Positions 40,916 through 48,828 of a stretch of DNA of 64,000 nucleotides are shown in pieces (positions within the stretch are counted from its first letter, which is position 1; every line of letters starts with the position of its first letter). Below the pieces are notes generated by a model, which saw only the letters and a list, made by a program, of their open reading frames with translations, was not told where the DNA came from and ran no database searches. The position numbers and the translations under genes are program-made. The stretch is from the NCBI GenBank assembly GCA_900548895.1, contig URLZ01000007.1:1-64000 (forward strand), read 5' to 3'. The stretch comes from an uncultured Akkermansia sp. (GTDB lineage: Bacteria > Verrucomicrobiota > Verrucomicrobiia > Verrucomicrobiales > Akkermansiaceae).

Positions 40916-43900
40916 GCCGAGGGTGAGGGTGTTGATGCTCTGGTCGCCGAAGCGCAGGGCGAGGTCGCTGCCGCTCTCGCTGTAGGCGTCGAGGGTGCTG
41001 TGGGTATAGCTGATGTTGAAGATGGGCTGCAGGCAGGTGCTGCCTTCTTCGTTCATCGGGATGGTGTAGCCGACTTCATACATGAGGCCGAGGCCGTAGC
41101 CGTCCGTGTCTCCGCTCATGGTGTAGGTTTTGCCGCCGATGGTGACGTGGCGGGTGAGGGAGGTGTCGGCGATGCCGAAGGTGGCGATCAGGCTGTGCGT
41201 CCAGGCGCTGGAGCTGTAGCGGGCGAAGGCGGTGAGGTACCAGGTGTCGAGGTCGCCGTCGGCGCTGTCGCTGCTGCGGGAGCTGTAGTCGCCGTACATG
41301 GCGGTGAAGGCGAGGCCGCAGGTGAGGCTGGTGTTGATGTCGACGTCGGCTCCGACGGTGCCGCCCCAGCTGTTGTATTCGTAGCCGCTGTTGGTGCCGT
41401 CTGCATCAAGGGTGCGGAAGTTGGCTTCGGCGTTGATCCAGGCGTTGAAGTAGGGCATGTCGGGGTTGATGTATTGGTCGCTCACACCCATGTTGCTCAT
41501 GCGGTTGCGGATGCCGTTGAGCTGGCGGCGCAGGTCGCCGGAGAGGGCGATGCCCATGCCGGTGGCGGAGGCGCCGGAGATGGCGGCGAGGTTGCGATCA
41601 AGGCCGCTGAGGTCTCCGTCGGCGAGTTGCTCGCGCAGGCTGGTGATGACGGCGGCGAGCTCGCCGTCGGGGTCATTGACGGCGGGGTTGAGGGCGGCTT
41701 CTGCTTGGTCGATGAGGGTGCCGCCGGTGATGCCGTTATGGCTGGTGGCGCTCCGGCTCAGGGGGTTGGCCTGGCTGCTGTCGCCGACGAGGACGAGCTG
41801 GCCTTTGTTGTTCCACACGAGGCTGTAGCCGCTATCGGGGGCTTTGAGGGTGATGGTGCCGGTGTCGGTGCTCTCGATGCTGCCGTTGACGCGGAGCACG
41901 ATGCTGCTGGTGCCGGGCTGGAGGGTGAGGCCGGTGGCGTCGAGCACGTAGTTGCTGCCGCTGAGGTTGCCGCTGATGCTCAGGGCGCTGTCGCCGACGC
42001 CGCCGAGGACGAGGGTGGCGCCGTTGCCGAGGGTGAGATCTCCGCCGATGCTCTGGGCGCCGACGATTTGCAGGGTGCAGTCGGTGGCGACGCTGACGTT
42101 GCCGGTGCCGAGGGCGCCGTTGCTCTGGCTGATGAGGGTGCCGCCGGTGATGCTGACGCCGCCGCTGTAGTTGCCGCCTTGGGTGAGGGTGAGGGTGCCG
42201 CTGCCTTGCTTGCTGAGGGCGATGTTGCCGCTCAGGGTACCCGCGAGCTTGGTGTCACCGCTGTTGGTGACGGCGAGGGTGAGGGTGCCGCTGCCGCTGT
42301 TGCTGATGGCGCCGCTGTAGCCGGTGGTGTCACCGCTGAGCTTGAGTTGCAGGTTGTGGGTGCCGGTGTCGACGCTCAGGGCGCCGCTGCCGCTGAGGCT
42401 GCCGCTCAGGCTCAGCTCGGTGTCGCTGCCGAGGTTGCCGAGGGTCCAGCCGCTGCCGCTCAGGACGAGGTCTGAGGCAATGCTGCTGGTCGCGATGGAG
42501 GAGCTGAGACCGTTGAGGTCGATGGTGGAGTTTGCGTTGCCGAATTGGCTGAGGTCAAGGTTCCCGGCGCTGCCGCTCAGTTCGATGGTGCCGCTCCAGG
42601 TGTCGAGCTTGAGGTTGCTGCCGCCGTCGGTGCCGTTCAGTTCGAGGGCGACGGTGCCGGAGCCGCTGAGGGTGGCGGCGAGGCTGTTGTCATACCCGCT
42701 GAGCTTGAGGGTGGCGCCGCTGTCGATGTTGTAGCGGCGGTCCTGCGCGTAGGCGGTGCTGAGGGTGCCGCCGGTGAGGTGGAGGCCGCCCTTGAAGCCG
42801 TTGCCGAGGGTGAGGCTGTTGTCGCTGCCTTCGCCGGCGCTGACGGCGAGGGTGGTGCCGTCAGCGGCGCTCAGTTGGCTGAAGTCGGCGCTGCCGCTGA
42901 GGGCAGCGGTGAGGCTGAGGGTGCCTTCGTTGAGGCTGAAGGCTTGGCTGAGGATGTTCTGGCTGACGGCGAGTTCACCGGCTCCTTCTTTGCTGAGGGT
43001 GGCGCCGCTGCCGAGGCTGATGTTGTTGGCGGTGAGGCTGGCTTTCTGGCCTGCTTCCACGGTGAGGGCGACCTCGGCGTTGTCAAGCAGGGTGAGGGTG
43101 CCGACGACGAGCTCTCCTTGCAGGATGGGGTTGCTCTGCCCGGCGCTGAATTTGACGTTGGTGCCGTTTTCAAAGGTGGCGCTGCCGGCGGCACCGCCGG
43201 AGCTGTTGGCGAAGTTGCTGCTGGCGCCATCGCTCCAGATGTTGTTGCCTCCGCTGACCCAGTAGACGCCGAGGTCTCGGGAGACGGTGACTTGCAGGCT
43301 GTTGTTGACGATGCTGCCGGTGCCGATGAGGTCTTGCCCGAGGATGAAGTTGAGGTTGCCGAGGGTGCTGTCATCAAGGCCGGTGATGGTGGTGCCTTCT
43401 GCCCAGCTGATGAGGGTGTAGGTGTTGCCTTCAGTGGCGAAACTCTGCACGTTGATGTTGGTCAGACCTCCGATGCTGAGGCTCGAGCCGCTGCTGAGGC
43501 TCAGGGCTTTTTCTCCGCTCAGGGTGAGGGTGCTGCCTTCGGCGAAGCTCAGGCTACCCTTATCTGCCACGACGAGGCTGCCGCCGGTGGCGAGGCTGAG
43601 GCTGCCGCCGTTTTCAACGCTGAGGGTTTTGGCGTAGCTGTCGATGGTGGTGTCGATGGTGAGGGTGCCGCCTTCTTTGACGGTGCTGCTACCGAAGTAC
43701 TGGATTTCGGCGTTTTTTGTGGCGAGTCTGCCGTAGACGTTGAGGTTGGAACCCTCGGAGAACGAAGATCCTTTGGTGTTGCGGATAATGCCGGTGGCGC
43801 CGAAGCTGCCGCCGTGGTAGTTCACGGTGTAGCTGCCGGTGTGGCTGCCGCTTGTGGCGAGGGAGCCGATGATGTCTCCGTTGTAGGTGCCGCCGTTGAG

Positions 43901-44824
43901 GTTGATGGTGACGTTGCCGGTGAGGCTGCCATGGCCGTTGCCGGCGATGCCGTTGTAGGTGCCGCTGTTGATGTTGAGGGTGATGTCGCCTTTGACGCTG
44001 CCCAGCGCCCCGGTGACGGTGGCAGGGCCGCCGACGACGTAGCCTTCAAAGCTGGGGCCGTTTGTGCCTTCTTTGCCGAGGTTGAAGGTGATGTTGCCGT
44101 TGATCGCGGGGCCTTTGAGGCCGGAGGTGAGGGAGTTCGTTCCGCCGTCGCAGAGGCCGTAGGTTCCGGTGAGGATGTCGGCTTGGATGTTGCCGTTGAC
44201 GGTGATGGCTTTTTCATAGTTGGATTGCCCGGTGAGGCTGAGGCCGCCGAACTGGCTGCCTTCATTGCCGTTGATGCTCACGCCGATGTTGCCGTAGATG
44301 GTGACGTTGCCGGCTTTTTGCCCGGAGTAGCCCAGGAGGCCGAGTTTCTCGCCGAAGGTGCTGATGCTGGTGTCTCCGCTGATGTTGAGGTTCAGATCGA
44401 GGGGGGCGTCTGCCGTGCCGAGGGTGCCGCTTACCGGGCCATCGCTGTTGCGGGTGAAGCTGATGTTGCCGTAGCTGCCGCCGGTGATGGTGATGGTGGT
44501 GGCAGCAGTGGGGAGCTTGCCGATTTCCGGTCCGGCGGTGATGTTGAGGCCCGTGGCGCTAACCTCAGTGGTGGAGCCTCCCTCGTAGCTGTATTGGTAG
44601 CCGCCACTCTCTGCGGTGCCGATGGTGATGCTGTTACTGTTGGCGTAGAGGGTGTTGGAGGCTTGGTCGTAATAGGGGTTGCCGTCTTCTCCTGCGGCGA
44701 GTGCGCTGCTGCTCAGCGCAAGGGCGCCGAGGGTGGCGGTGGCGAGGGTACCGAGGGCAGGGAGGCTGAGGCAGAGGGCGGCCAGAAGGGCGCGCCGCAG
44801 GGGGAGGGGAAGGCAGATTTTCAT
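40604..44824 (-). CDS. autotransporter (type Va-like) with beta-helical passenger
   Basis: Outer-membrane protein of 1,406 residues. The start at 44824 gives a long signal peptide (MKICLPLPLRRALLAALCLS to ALAAGEDG). The passenger, to about residue 1080, is Gly/Ser/Thr/Leu-rich with repeating strand patterns (SGTLTLAVTNSGDTKLAGTL, NGGTYNGDI-type units), typical of a beta-helix. The last 280 residues form the autotransporter barrel: NPDMPYFNAWINAEANFRTLDADG, GGTVGADVDINTSLTCGLAF, and a C-terminal aromatic end, GWRINF. Akkermansia relatives carry many such genes. A promoter lies on the minus strand (TTGACA, 17 bases, TACCCT). A degraded relative of its 3' end lies at 39079-39372. Confidence 0.92.
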   Translation of the reverse strand: MKICLPLPLRRALLAALCLSLPALGTLATATLGALALSSSALAAGEDGNPYYDQASNTLYANSNSITIGTAESGGYQYSYEGGSTTEVSATGLNITAGPEIGKLPTAATTITITGGSYGNISFTRNSDGPVSGTLGTADAPLDLNLNISGDTSISTFGEKLGLLGYSGQKAGNVTIYGNIGVSINGNEGSQFGGLSLTGQSNYEKAITVNGNIQADILTGTYGLCDGGTNSLTSGLKGPAINGNITFNLGKEGTNGPSFEGYVVGGPATVTGALGSVKGDITLNINSGTYNGIAGNGHGSLTGNVTINLNGGTYNGDIIGSLATSGSHTGSYTVNYHGGSFGATGIIRNTKGSSFSEGSNLNVYGRLATKNAEIQYFGSSTVKEGGTLTIDTTIDSYAKTLSVENGGSLSLATGGSLVVADKGSLSFAEGSTLTLSGEKALSLSSGSSLSIGGLTNINVQSFATEGNTYTLISWAEGTTITGLDDSTLGNLNFILGQDLIGTGSIVNNSLQVTVSRDLGVYWVSGGNNIWSDGASSNFANSSGGAAGSATFENGTNVKFSAGQSNPILQGELVVGTLTLLDNAEVALTVEAGQKASLTANNISLGSGATLSKEGAGELAVSQNILSQAFSLNEGTLSLTAALSGSADFSQLSAADGTTLAVSAGEGSDNSLTLGNGFKGGLHLTGGTLSTAYAQDRRYNIDSGATLKLSGYDNSLAATLSGSGTVALELNGTDGGSNLKLDTWSGTIELSGSAGNLDLSQFGNANSTIDLNGLSSSIATSSIASDLVLSGSGWTLGNLGSDTELSLSGSLSGSGALSVDTGTHNLQLKLSGDTTGYSGAISNSGSGTLTLAVTNSGDTKLAGTLSGNIALSKQGSGTLTLTQGGNYSGGVSITGGTLISQSNGALGTGNVSVATDCTLQIVGAQSIGGDLTLGNGATLVLGGVGDSALSISGNLSGSNYVLDATGLTLQPGTSSIVLRVNGSIESTDTGTITLKAPDSGYSLVWNNKGQLVLVGDSSQANPLSRSATSHNGITGGTLIDQAEAALNPAVNDPDGELAAVITSLREQLADGDLSGLDRNLAAISGASATGMGIALSGDLRRQLNGIRNRMSNMGVSDQYINPDMPYFNAWINAEANFRTLDADGTNSGYEYNSWGGTVGADVDINTSLTCGLAFTAMYGDYSSRSSDSADGDLDTWYLTAFARYSSSAWTHSLIATFGIADTSLTRHVTIGGKTYTMSGDTDGYGLGLMYEVGYTIPMNEEGSTCLQPIFNISYTHSTLDAYSESGSDLALRFGDQSINTLTLGVGLRAQTLIGENVYNRSSLLEGRLLATFDVGDRRSSTAAGLALLPGSAGNIHSAELSVCGFEAGVGLSVPLGQNSGNLFIDGSVELRADYHNLNATVGWRINF

Positions 44825-44891
44825 GATGTTAGGCGGGGGTGGGGATCCGGTGGAATGCGCCGTCTCTCGTCTCGGCAGCATCACGATGAGC

Positions 44892-44920
44892 AGGGTAATG
44901 TATGGCAGAGGGCATGTCAA
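44892..44920 (-). promoter_or_regulatory. autotransporter promoter
   Basis: TTGACA (complement of 44915-44920), 17 bases, TACCCT (complement of 44892-44897); leader about 60 bases. Confidence 0.55.
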
Positions 44921-45132
44921 GGCAAATCGCCGGGCCCGGGTGTGTTTTCTGCGCTTTCTCCTGTTGATTCATTAACAATCATTTTAGGGCGAAGGCTCTT
45001 GCGCGGGAGAGAGAGCGATGTCGGGATCGTTGCCCGACGTCGAAACGTTTAGGCCGACGGGAGCGGCGATGGCTCCGTTGGTCTCTTATTGACAGCCGAT
45101 TGTTGGGATGGGAGCGCGGCTGATGAAGGAGA
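44921..45132. other. intergenic region upstream of the autotransporter
   Basis: No gene seen. It has a short AT-rich patch (44966-44990) without a good promoter match. Confidence 0.35.
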
Positions 45133-45170
45133 GAGAGACTGCTGCCCCGGGATAGGGGCAGCAGTCTCTC
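45133..45170 (-). terminator. long hairpin after tRNA-Arg
   Basis: A perfect 16-base-pair stem (GAGAGACTGCTGCCCC and complement) with a 6-base loop, 45 bases past the tRNA 3' end. On the minus strand it is followed by a pyrimidine-rich TCTCTCCTTC rather than a clean T-tract. Confidence 0.65.
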
Positions 45171-45214
45171 ACAGGCAGCAGGCTCGGGGCCTGCAATGCA
45201 GGGGCAAGGTTGAG

Positions 45215-45288
45215 CACTCCGGCCGCGGCTCGAACGCGGGACCCCAAGCTTAGAAGGCTCGTGCTCTATCCAACTGAGCTACCGGAGC
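45215..45288 (-). tRNA. tRNA-Arg (anticodon TCT)
   Basis: A 74-base cloverleaf: acceptor GCTCCGG with CCGGAGT, D arm GCTCAGTTGGATAGAGC, anticodon stem CGAGC/GCTTG with loop CTTCTAA, T arm GCGTTCGAGCCGC, discriminator G, no encoded CCA. It decodes AGA. The promoter on the minus strand is TTGCCA (complement of 45344-45349), 17 bases, TACAAT (complement of 45321-45326). Confidence 0.95.
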
Positions 45289-45320
45289 GTTGTGCGGGGC
45301 GCCGGGCGCGCCGCGGGGCG

Positions 45321-45349
45321 ATTGTAACAGGGTGCGCGGGGCTTGGCAA
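45321..45349 (-). promoter_or_regulatory. tRNA-Arg promoter
   Basis: TTGCCA, 17 bases, TACAAT on the minus strand, about 33 bases before the tRNA. Confidence 0.65.
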
Positions 45350-45352
45350 GTT

Positions 45353-45796
45353 TTATTTCGGGCAGTAGCGTGCGACGAGGGGCTCTTGGACGGCGAAGAG
45401 GGCGGCGCGTTCGCTGTCGCTTGCGTCGAGGTAGCCCTGAAGATGGGTGAGGCCGTGGACGAGGTAGCGGAAGAGTTCTTCGCGGCGCTCGAGGCCGTGG
45501 GCGGCGGCGTAGCGCTCGGCGGTGTCGCAGCTGACGAGGATTTCTCCGTAGGGGAAGGTGATGGCGTCGGTGGGGGCGGGGTCGTTGAGGTAGTCGGCGT
45601 GCACGCGGGCGATGGTGGGGTCGTCGACGATGCTCAGTTCGACGTGGTCGAGTTCGGAGAGGACGTGGTCGGGCCCGGGGGGGGCTTGCAGCAGCTCGGG
45701 CAGCAGGGCGTTGAGGGCGCTTCGGTAGGCGTCGAGCAGGGCGGGGCTGAGCCAGTCTCGCTCGGCGTGGCAGTAGAGCTCGAGGGTGGGGGTCAT
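45353..45796 (-). CDS. ybeY: endoribonuclease YbeY (rRNA maturation factor)
   Basis: A 147-residue metalloprotein that processes 16S rRNA and takes part in ribosome quality control. Family features: VELSIVDDPTIARVHADYLNDPAPTDAITFPYGEILVS and the metal motif HGLTHLQGYLD near residues 114-124. The usual motif is HG-x-LHL-x-GYDH, with three His ligands; here the third His position is replaced by a Leu-Asp pair, as in some other phyla where Asp takes over. It lies downstream of tadA on the same strand (45-base gap), a plausible operon for RNA maturation. Confidence 0.85.
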   Translation of the reverse strand: MTPTLELYCHAERDWLSPALLDAYRSALNALLPELLQAPPGPDHVLSELDHVELSIVDDPTIARVHADYLNDPAPTDAITFPYGEILVSCDTAERYAAAHGLERREELFRYLVHGLTHLQGYLDASDSERAALFAVQEPLVARYCPK

Positions 45797-45841
45797 GGGG
45801 AGGATGGCGGTGAGGGGTGGGCGGACGGTTTCGGGCGGGGC

Positions 45842-46474
45842 TCAGCCGTGGGCGGCGGGACCGGCGGAAGGGGCGAGGCCGCCGAGGGTGTCGGGGCCGC
45901 CGGTGGCGCTTGCGGGCTGGCCCGGCGAGTTCTCTGCGGAGGGCGAGGGGGGGAGTTGGTCGGCGGCTTCGGCGGCGGCGCGGGCGGCAAGTTTGCGCTC
46001 TTTTGCGGCGGCGCGGGCGGCGCGGAAGAAGCTGCGGAATTGCTCGAGGCAGGCGTCGGCGAGCACGCCGCCCTGCACGTCGCAGCGGTGGTTGAGCGGG
46101 GGGTTGGAGTCCAGCAGGTTGATCCAGCCGCCGCAGGCGCCGCCTTTCGGGTCCGGGATGCCGAAGACGACGCGATCGGGCCGGCAGTGGACGAGGGCGC
46201 CGGCGCACATGGGACAGGGTTCTTTGGTGACGTAGACGGTGCAGCCTTCGAGGCGCCAGTCGCCGACGGCGGCTTCAGCGGCGGTCAGAGCGAGCATTTC
46301 GGCGTGGGCTGTGGCGTCTTTGAGGGTTTCGACTTGATTCCACCCGCGGGCGATGACGCTGCCGTTGCGCACGATGACGCAGCCGCAGGGGACTTCGCCG
46401 ACGGCGCGGGCTTTTTCGGCTTCGCGCATGGCGAGGCGCATGTAGTGCTCGTCGTCGGGGGGGGCGGAGATCAT
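45842..46474 (-). CDS. tadA: tRNA-specific adenosine deaminase
   Basis: Zinc deaminase of 210 residues that makes inosine at tRNA position 34. Core: YMRLAMREAEKARAVGEVPCGCVIVRNGSVIARGWNQVET, catalytic TAHAEMLAL (HAE), and TKEPCPMCAGALVH with the PCxxC zinc motif, followed by FGIPDPKGGACGG and LNHRCDVQGGVLADACLEQFRSFF. After about residue 155 a low-complexity tail (AKERKLAARAAAEAADQLPPSPS) extends past the normal family end. Start 46474 (MISAPPDDEHYM) is the first in-frame ATG that makes sense for the family. Confidence 0.92.
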   Translation of the reverse strand: MISAPPDDEHYMRLAMREAEKARAVGEVPCGCVIVRNGSVIARGWNQVETLKDATAHAEMLALTAAEAAVGDWRLEGCTVYVTKEPCPMCAGALVHCRPDRVVFGIPDPKGGACGGWINLLDSNPPLNHRCDVQGGVLADACLEQFRSFFRAARAAAKERKLAARAAAEAADQLPPSPSAENSPGQPASATGGPDTLGGLAPSAGPAAHG

Positions 46475-46687
46475 GGCGGGGTGGCTGGTGGGAGTAGATG
46501 GATACCGGGAAGTGGATAGGCACCGGAGTCGGCAGAGAACAGTCCGAGGGAAGCCCGGTGTGCGAGACGCCGCCCGGCCCGAGGTGGGGCGGGGCGGCGT
46601 CGGCATAGGGCGCGGCGTGCAGCCCGGTGTGCGGCGTTGGAGGTGCTGCGGCACGGGGCCGACGCTCGCCGGCTTGCTCCCGTCGGC

Positions 46688-47185
46688 TTACTTGATGGTG
46701 ACGCGCTCGTCGTTCGCGAGGATGTCGGCGAGCTCGGGCCAGCCTTCGTCCGTCTGGTTCTGGAACATGTGCAGGTAGATGGAGACAGCGCCGGCGGGGT
46801 AGTTGGCGAAGAGATAATCGACGGCTTCGCGGAGTTTGTCGGCGTCGAGCTTCTCGGGCAGGACGTCGACGACGCCGTGGCCGTTGTGGGCGATGCCGAG
46901 CTTGTCGAGGAAGCTGATGAGCATGAGCTCGTGCTTGCGGATGAGCCAGACCTGCAGCAGGTGGTCGGCGATGGTCTCGGCGGGTTTCCAGCAGAGCATC
47001 TTGCGGATCCAAGCGTACTGCTCGGTCAGAGGTTTCTGCTGCATGAACTGGGGGCGCAGTTTCTTGAGGGCGCCCAGCTCGCGCAGGGCGGCGCGGTAGA
47101 CGCCGCGCTCCTGGTTGCGCATCCAGTCGAGGAATTGGGTGACGGTTTCGTCGTCGGCTTTCTGGAAGATGGTGTAGGACTTCAT
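46688..47185 (-). CDS. conserved-looking cytosolic protein, unknown
   Basis: Unrecognised protein of 165 residues. It has no signal peptide or membrane segment. It is predicted mainly helical and well mixed in composition, which argues for a real gene: SYTIFQKADDETVTQFLDWMRN, ALRELGALKKLRPQFMQQK, AWIRKMLCWKPAETIADHLLQVWLIRKHELMLISFLDKLGI, and a C-terminal YPAGAVSIYLHMFQNQTDEGWPELADIL. A hairpin (GTGCCGC / GCGGCAC, 47217-47235) lies in the leader. It stands 213 bases upstream of tadA on the same strand. Confidence 0.6.
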   Translation of the reverse strand: MKSYTIFQKADDETVTQFLDWMRNQERGVYRAALRELGALKKLRPQFMQQKPLTEQYAWIRKMLCWKPAETIADHLLQVWLIRKHELMLISFLDKLGIAHNGHGVVDVLPEKLDADKLREAVDYLFANYPAGAVSIYLHMFQNQTDEGWPELADILANDERVTIK

Positions 47186-47470
47186 GGTCGTGAAGGAGAA
47201 TGGTGTGAGAAGGGGGTGCCGCACAGAGCGGCACGCAGCGCGCTTATTGAATCACAGTCATCGAGCTTTGTCGAGCATAACTATCGGTTGTAGACGAAAG
47301 CTGTCGGAGTTTTGTGTGCGTTGCGCTCGAAATAGGAGTCTCTTCACCCGCTTCGGGCGGCTCCCATGACCTCTGCATGGCGAGACGGATGGCCCGCCGG
47401 AGCATGGAGCGGGCTCCAGAGCTCTGCGCACAACGCTCTCTGCGGAACTCAAGCGGTTGGGTGTGTTTTC
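47186..47470. other. intergenic region, no gene seen
   Basis: About 285 bases between divergent genes. The left part has the leader hairpin of the minus-strand gene, preceded on that strand by a weak promoter-like pair (TCGACA, 17 bases, TTCAAT, near 47244-47272). Confidence 0.35.
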
Positions 47471-47499
47471 TTGACAGGGGGCTGAGGGAAGGCTAAAAT
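47471..47499 (+). promoter_or_regulatory. leaderless promoter of the small membrane protein gene
   Basis: Perfect TTGACA at 47471-47476, 17 bases, TAAAAT at 47494-47499, then six bases to ATG 47506. Confidence 0.72.
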
Positions 47500-47505
47500 G
47501 ACGCC

Positions 47506-47775
47506 ATGAGAACCTGCTTGGGCATTCTGCTGATGGTGCCGGCGCTCATCGGTCTGGCCATCACCGGCATCTACCATGTGTCGGTCAATTCTCAACTGCG
47601 CTTTGAGAAGGTGGACACGCAGGATGCCTACATCAACAAGCAGCGCAGCTATCGGGCGCCTCAGCCGGGTACCGAGCCCGGGGCGACGGCGGAGAGGACG
47701 GGGGATGCCGCCCTGCCGTCGGCGGCTCCGGCTCCCGCATCAGCTTCTGCCCCCGCACATCACTCCGCATCATGA
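47506..47775 (+). CDS. small single-span membrane protein upstream of pdxA
   Basis: Unrecognised protein of 89 residues with one N-terminal hydrophobic segment (GILLMVPALIGLAITGIYHV). A charged stretch (LRFEKVDTQDAYINKQRSYRAP) and a Pro/Ala/Ser-rich tail follow. Its stop overlaps the pdxA start (ATGA), so the two are translated from one mRNA. The tail is low-complexity. A good promoter with leaderless spacing supports the gene and its start. Confidence 0.65.
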   Translation: MRTCLGILLMVPALIGLAITGIYHVSVNSQLRFEKVDTQDAYINKQRSYRAPQPGTEPGATAERTGDAALPSAAPAPASASAPAHHSAS

Positions 47776-48665
47776 GTCTGACATCTCCTGTTATCGGCTA
47801 CACGCTCGGGGATCAGGCCGGCATCGGCCCCGAGATTATCCGCAAGGCGCTTGAGGTTCTGCCCCGAGGGCCGGAGTATCGCCTGATCGGCCGTCACTTG
47901 GACTGCTGCCCGGGGCGGCCGACTGAGGCGACGGCTCAGGCGGCGTGGGATCACTTGGAGCTGGCGGCGGAGGCGCTGCGCGAGGGTTCGATTGATGCGG
48001 TGGTGACGGCGCCGATCTGCAAGGAGGGGCTGCATCACTTGGGCTTCCCCTTCCCCGGGCAGACGGAGTTTTTCGCGAATCGGCTCGGGGTGCGCGATTT
48101 CGCGATGTGCCTGACGGGCCAGCGCCTGACGGTGGCGCTGGCGACGACGCACGTGGCGCTGGCTGATGTTCCCCGCCTGCTCAAAACCGAGGAGCTGGTG
48201 CGCATCGGGGCTCTGCTGGCGCGCTTTTTGCGGCGCACGGGGGTGGAGATGCCCCGCGTGGCGCTCGCCGGGCTCAACCCGCACAACGGCGAGGGCGGCG
48301 CCTTCGGTGATGAAGAGCCCCGCCTGATTGAGCCGGCGGTGCGGCAGCTCTGCGAGGCTCTGCCTTGGGCTCGCTTCTCGGGGCCCTGTGTGCCGGACTG
48401 CGTCTACCGCGATGCGGCGAACGGGCTCTACGATGCTGTGCTGGCTCCCTACCACGACCAGGCTCTCATTCCGCTCAAGCTCATTGATTTTGAGACGGCG
48501 GTCAACGCGACCATCGGGCTGCCGCGCCTGCGTGTGAGCCCGGATCACGGCACGGCCTTCGCCATCGCCGGCAAGGGGTTGGCCAACCCGTCGAGCACGA
48601 TCAGAGCCTTTGAGCTGGCGCTGCGCAGCGTCGCAGGTGACGGCACCGCTCACAGAAGGGGCTAA
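47772..48665 (+). CDS. pdxA: 4-hydroxythreonine-4-phosphate dehydrogenase
   Basis: NAD-dependent enzyme of pyridoxal phosphate synthesis, 297 residues. Landmarks: VIGYTLGDQAGIGPEI (usually GDPAGIGPE; Gln replaces Pro), SIDAVVTAPICKEGLHHLGFPFPGQTEFFA in pieces, RVALAGLNPHNGEGGAFGDEE, GLYDAVLAPYHDQALIPLKL (metal-binding His) and LPRLRVSPDHGTAFAIAGKG (second His). It is slightly shorter than E. coli PdxA (329). The alanine racemase and other PLP enzymes would use its product. It overlaps the small membrane protein gene by four bases. Confidence 0.93.
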   Translation: MSLTSPVIGYTLGDQAGIGPEIIRKALEVLPRGPEYRLIGRHLDCCPGRPTEATAQAAWDHLELAAEALREGSIDAVVTAPICKEGLHHLGFPFPGQTEFFANRLGVRDFAMCLTGQRLTVALATTHVALADVPRLLKTEELVRIGALLARFLRRTGVEMPRVALAGLNPHNGEGGAFGDEEPRLIEPAVRQLCEALPWARFSGPCVPDCVYRDAANGLYDAVLAPYHDQALIPLKLIDFETAVNATIGLPRLRVSPDHGTAFAIAGKGLANPSSTIRAFELALRSVAGDGTAHRRG

Positions 48666-48742
48666 GAGCCTCCGCTGCGAGAGGCGTTTGGACGAGAATT
48701 GCAGATTCTCGCAACGGAAATCCCAGCACGAAAGGTTTGAAA

Positions 48743-48771
48743 TTGACCTCGGCCCCGCTCTGTGTTACTCT
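48743..48771 (+). promoter_or_regulatory. promoter of the OlsF-like gene
   Basis: TTGACC at 48743-48748, 17 bases, TACTCT at 48766-48771; leader about 50 bases to ATG 48829. Confidence 0.5.
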
Positions 48772-48828
48772 TGACTTCAGGACAGTGTCGGCTCTGCCGC
48801 CTTGCTCCCGTCAGCCTTTTCCCCTGCT

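Noticed and set aside
42545..45052. An 835-residue plus-strand frame opposite the autotransporter
   Set aside because: Repetitive Ala/Gly/Val/Glu sequence is the mirror of the Ser/Gly/Leu repeats of the passenger domain.
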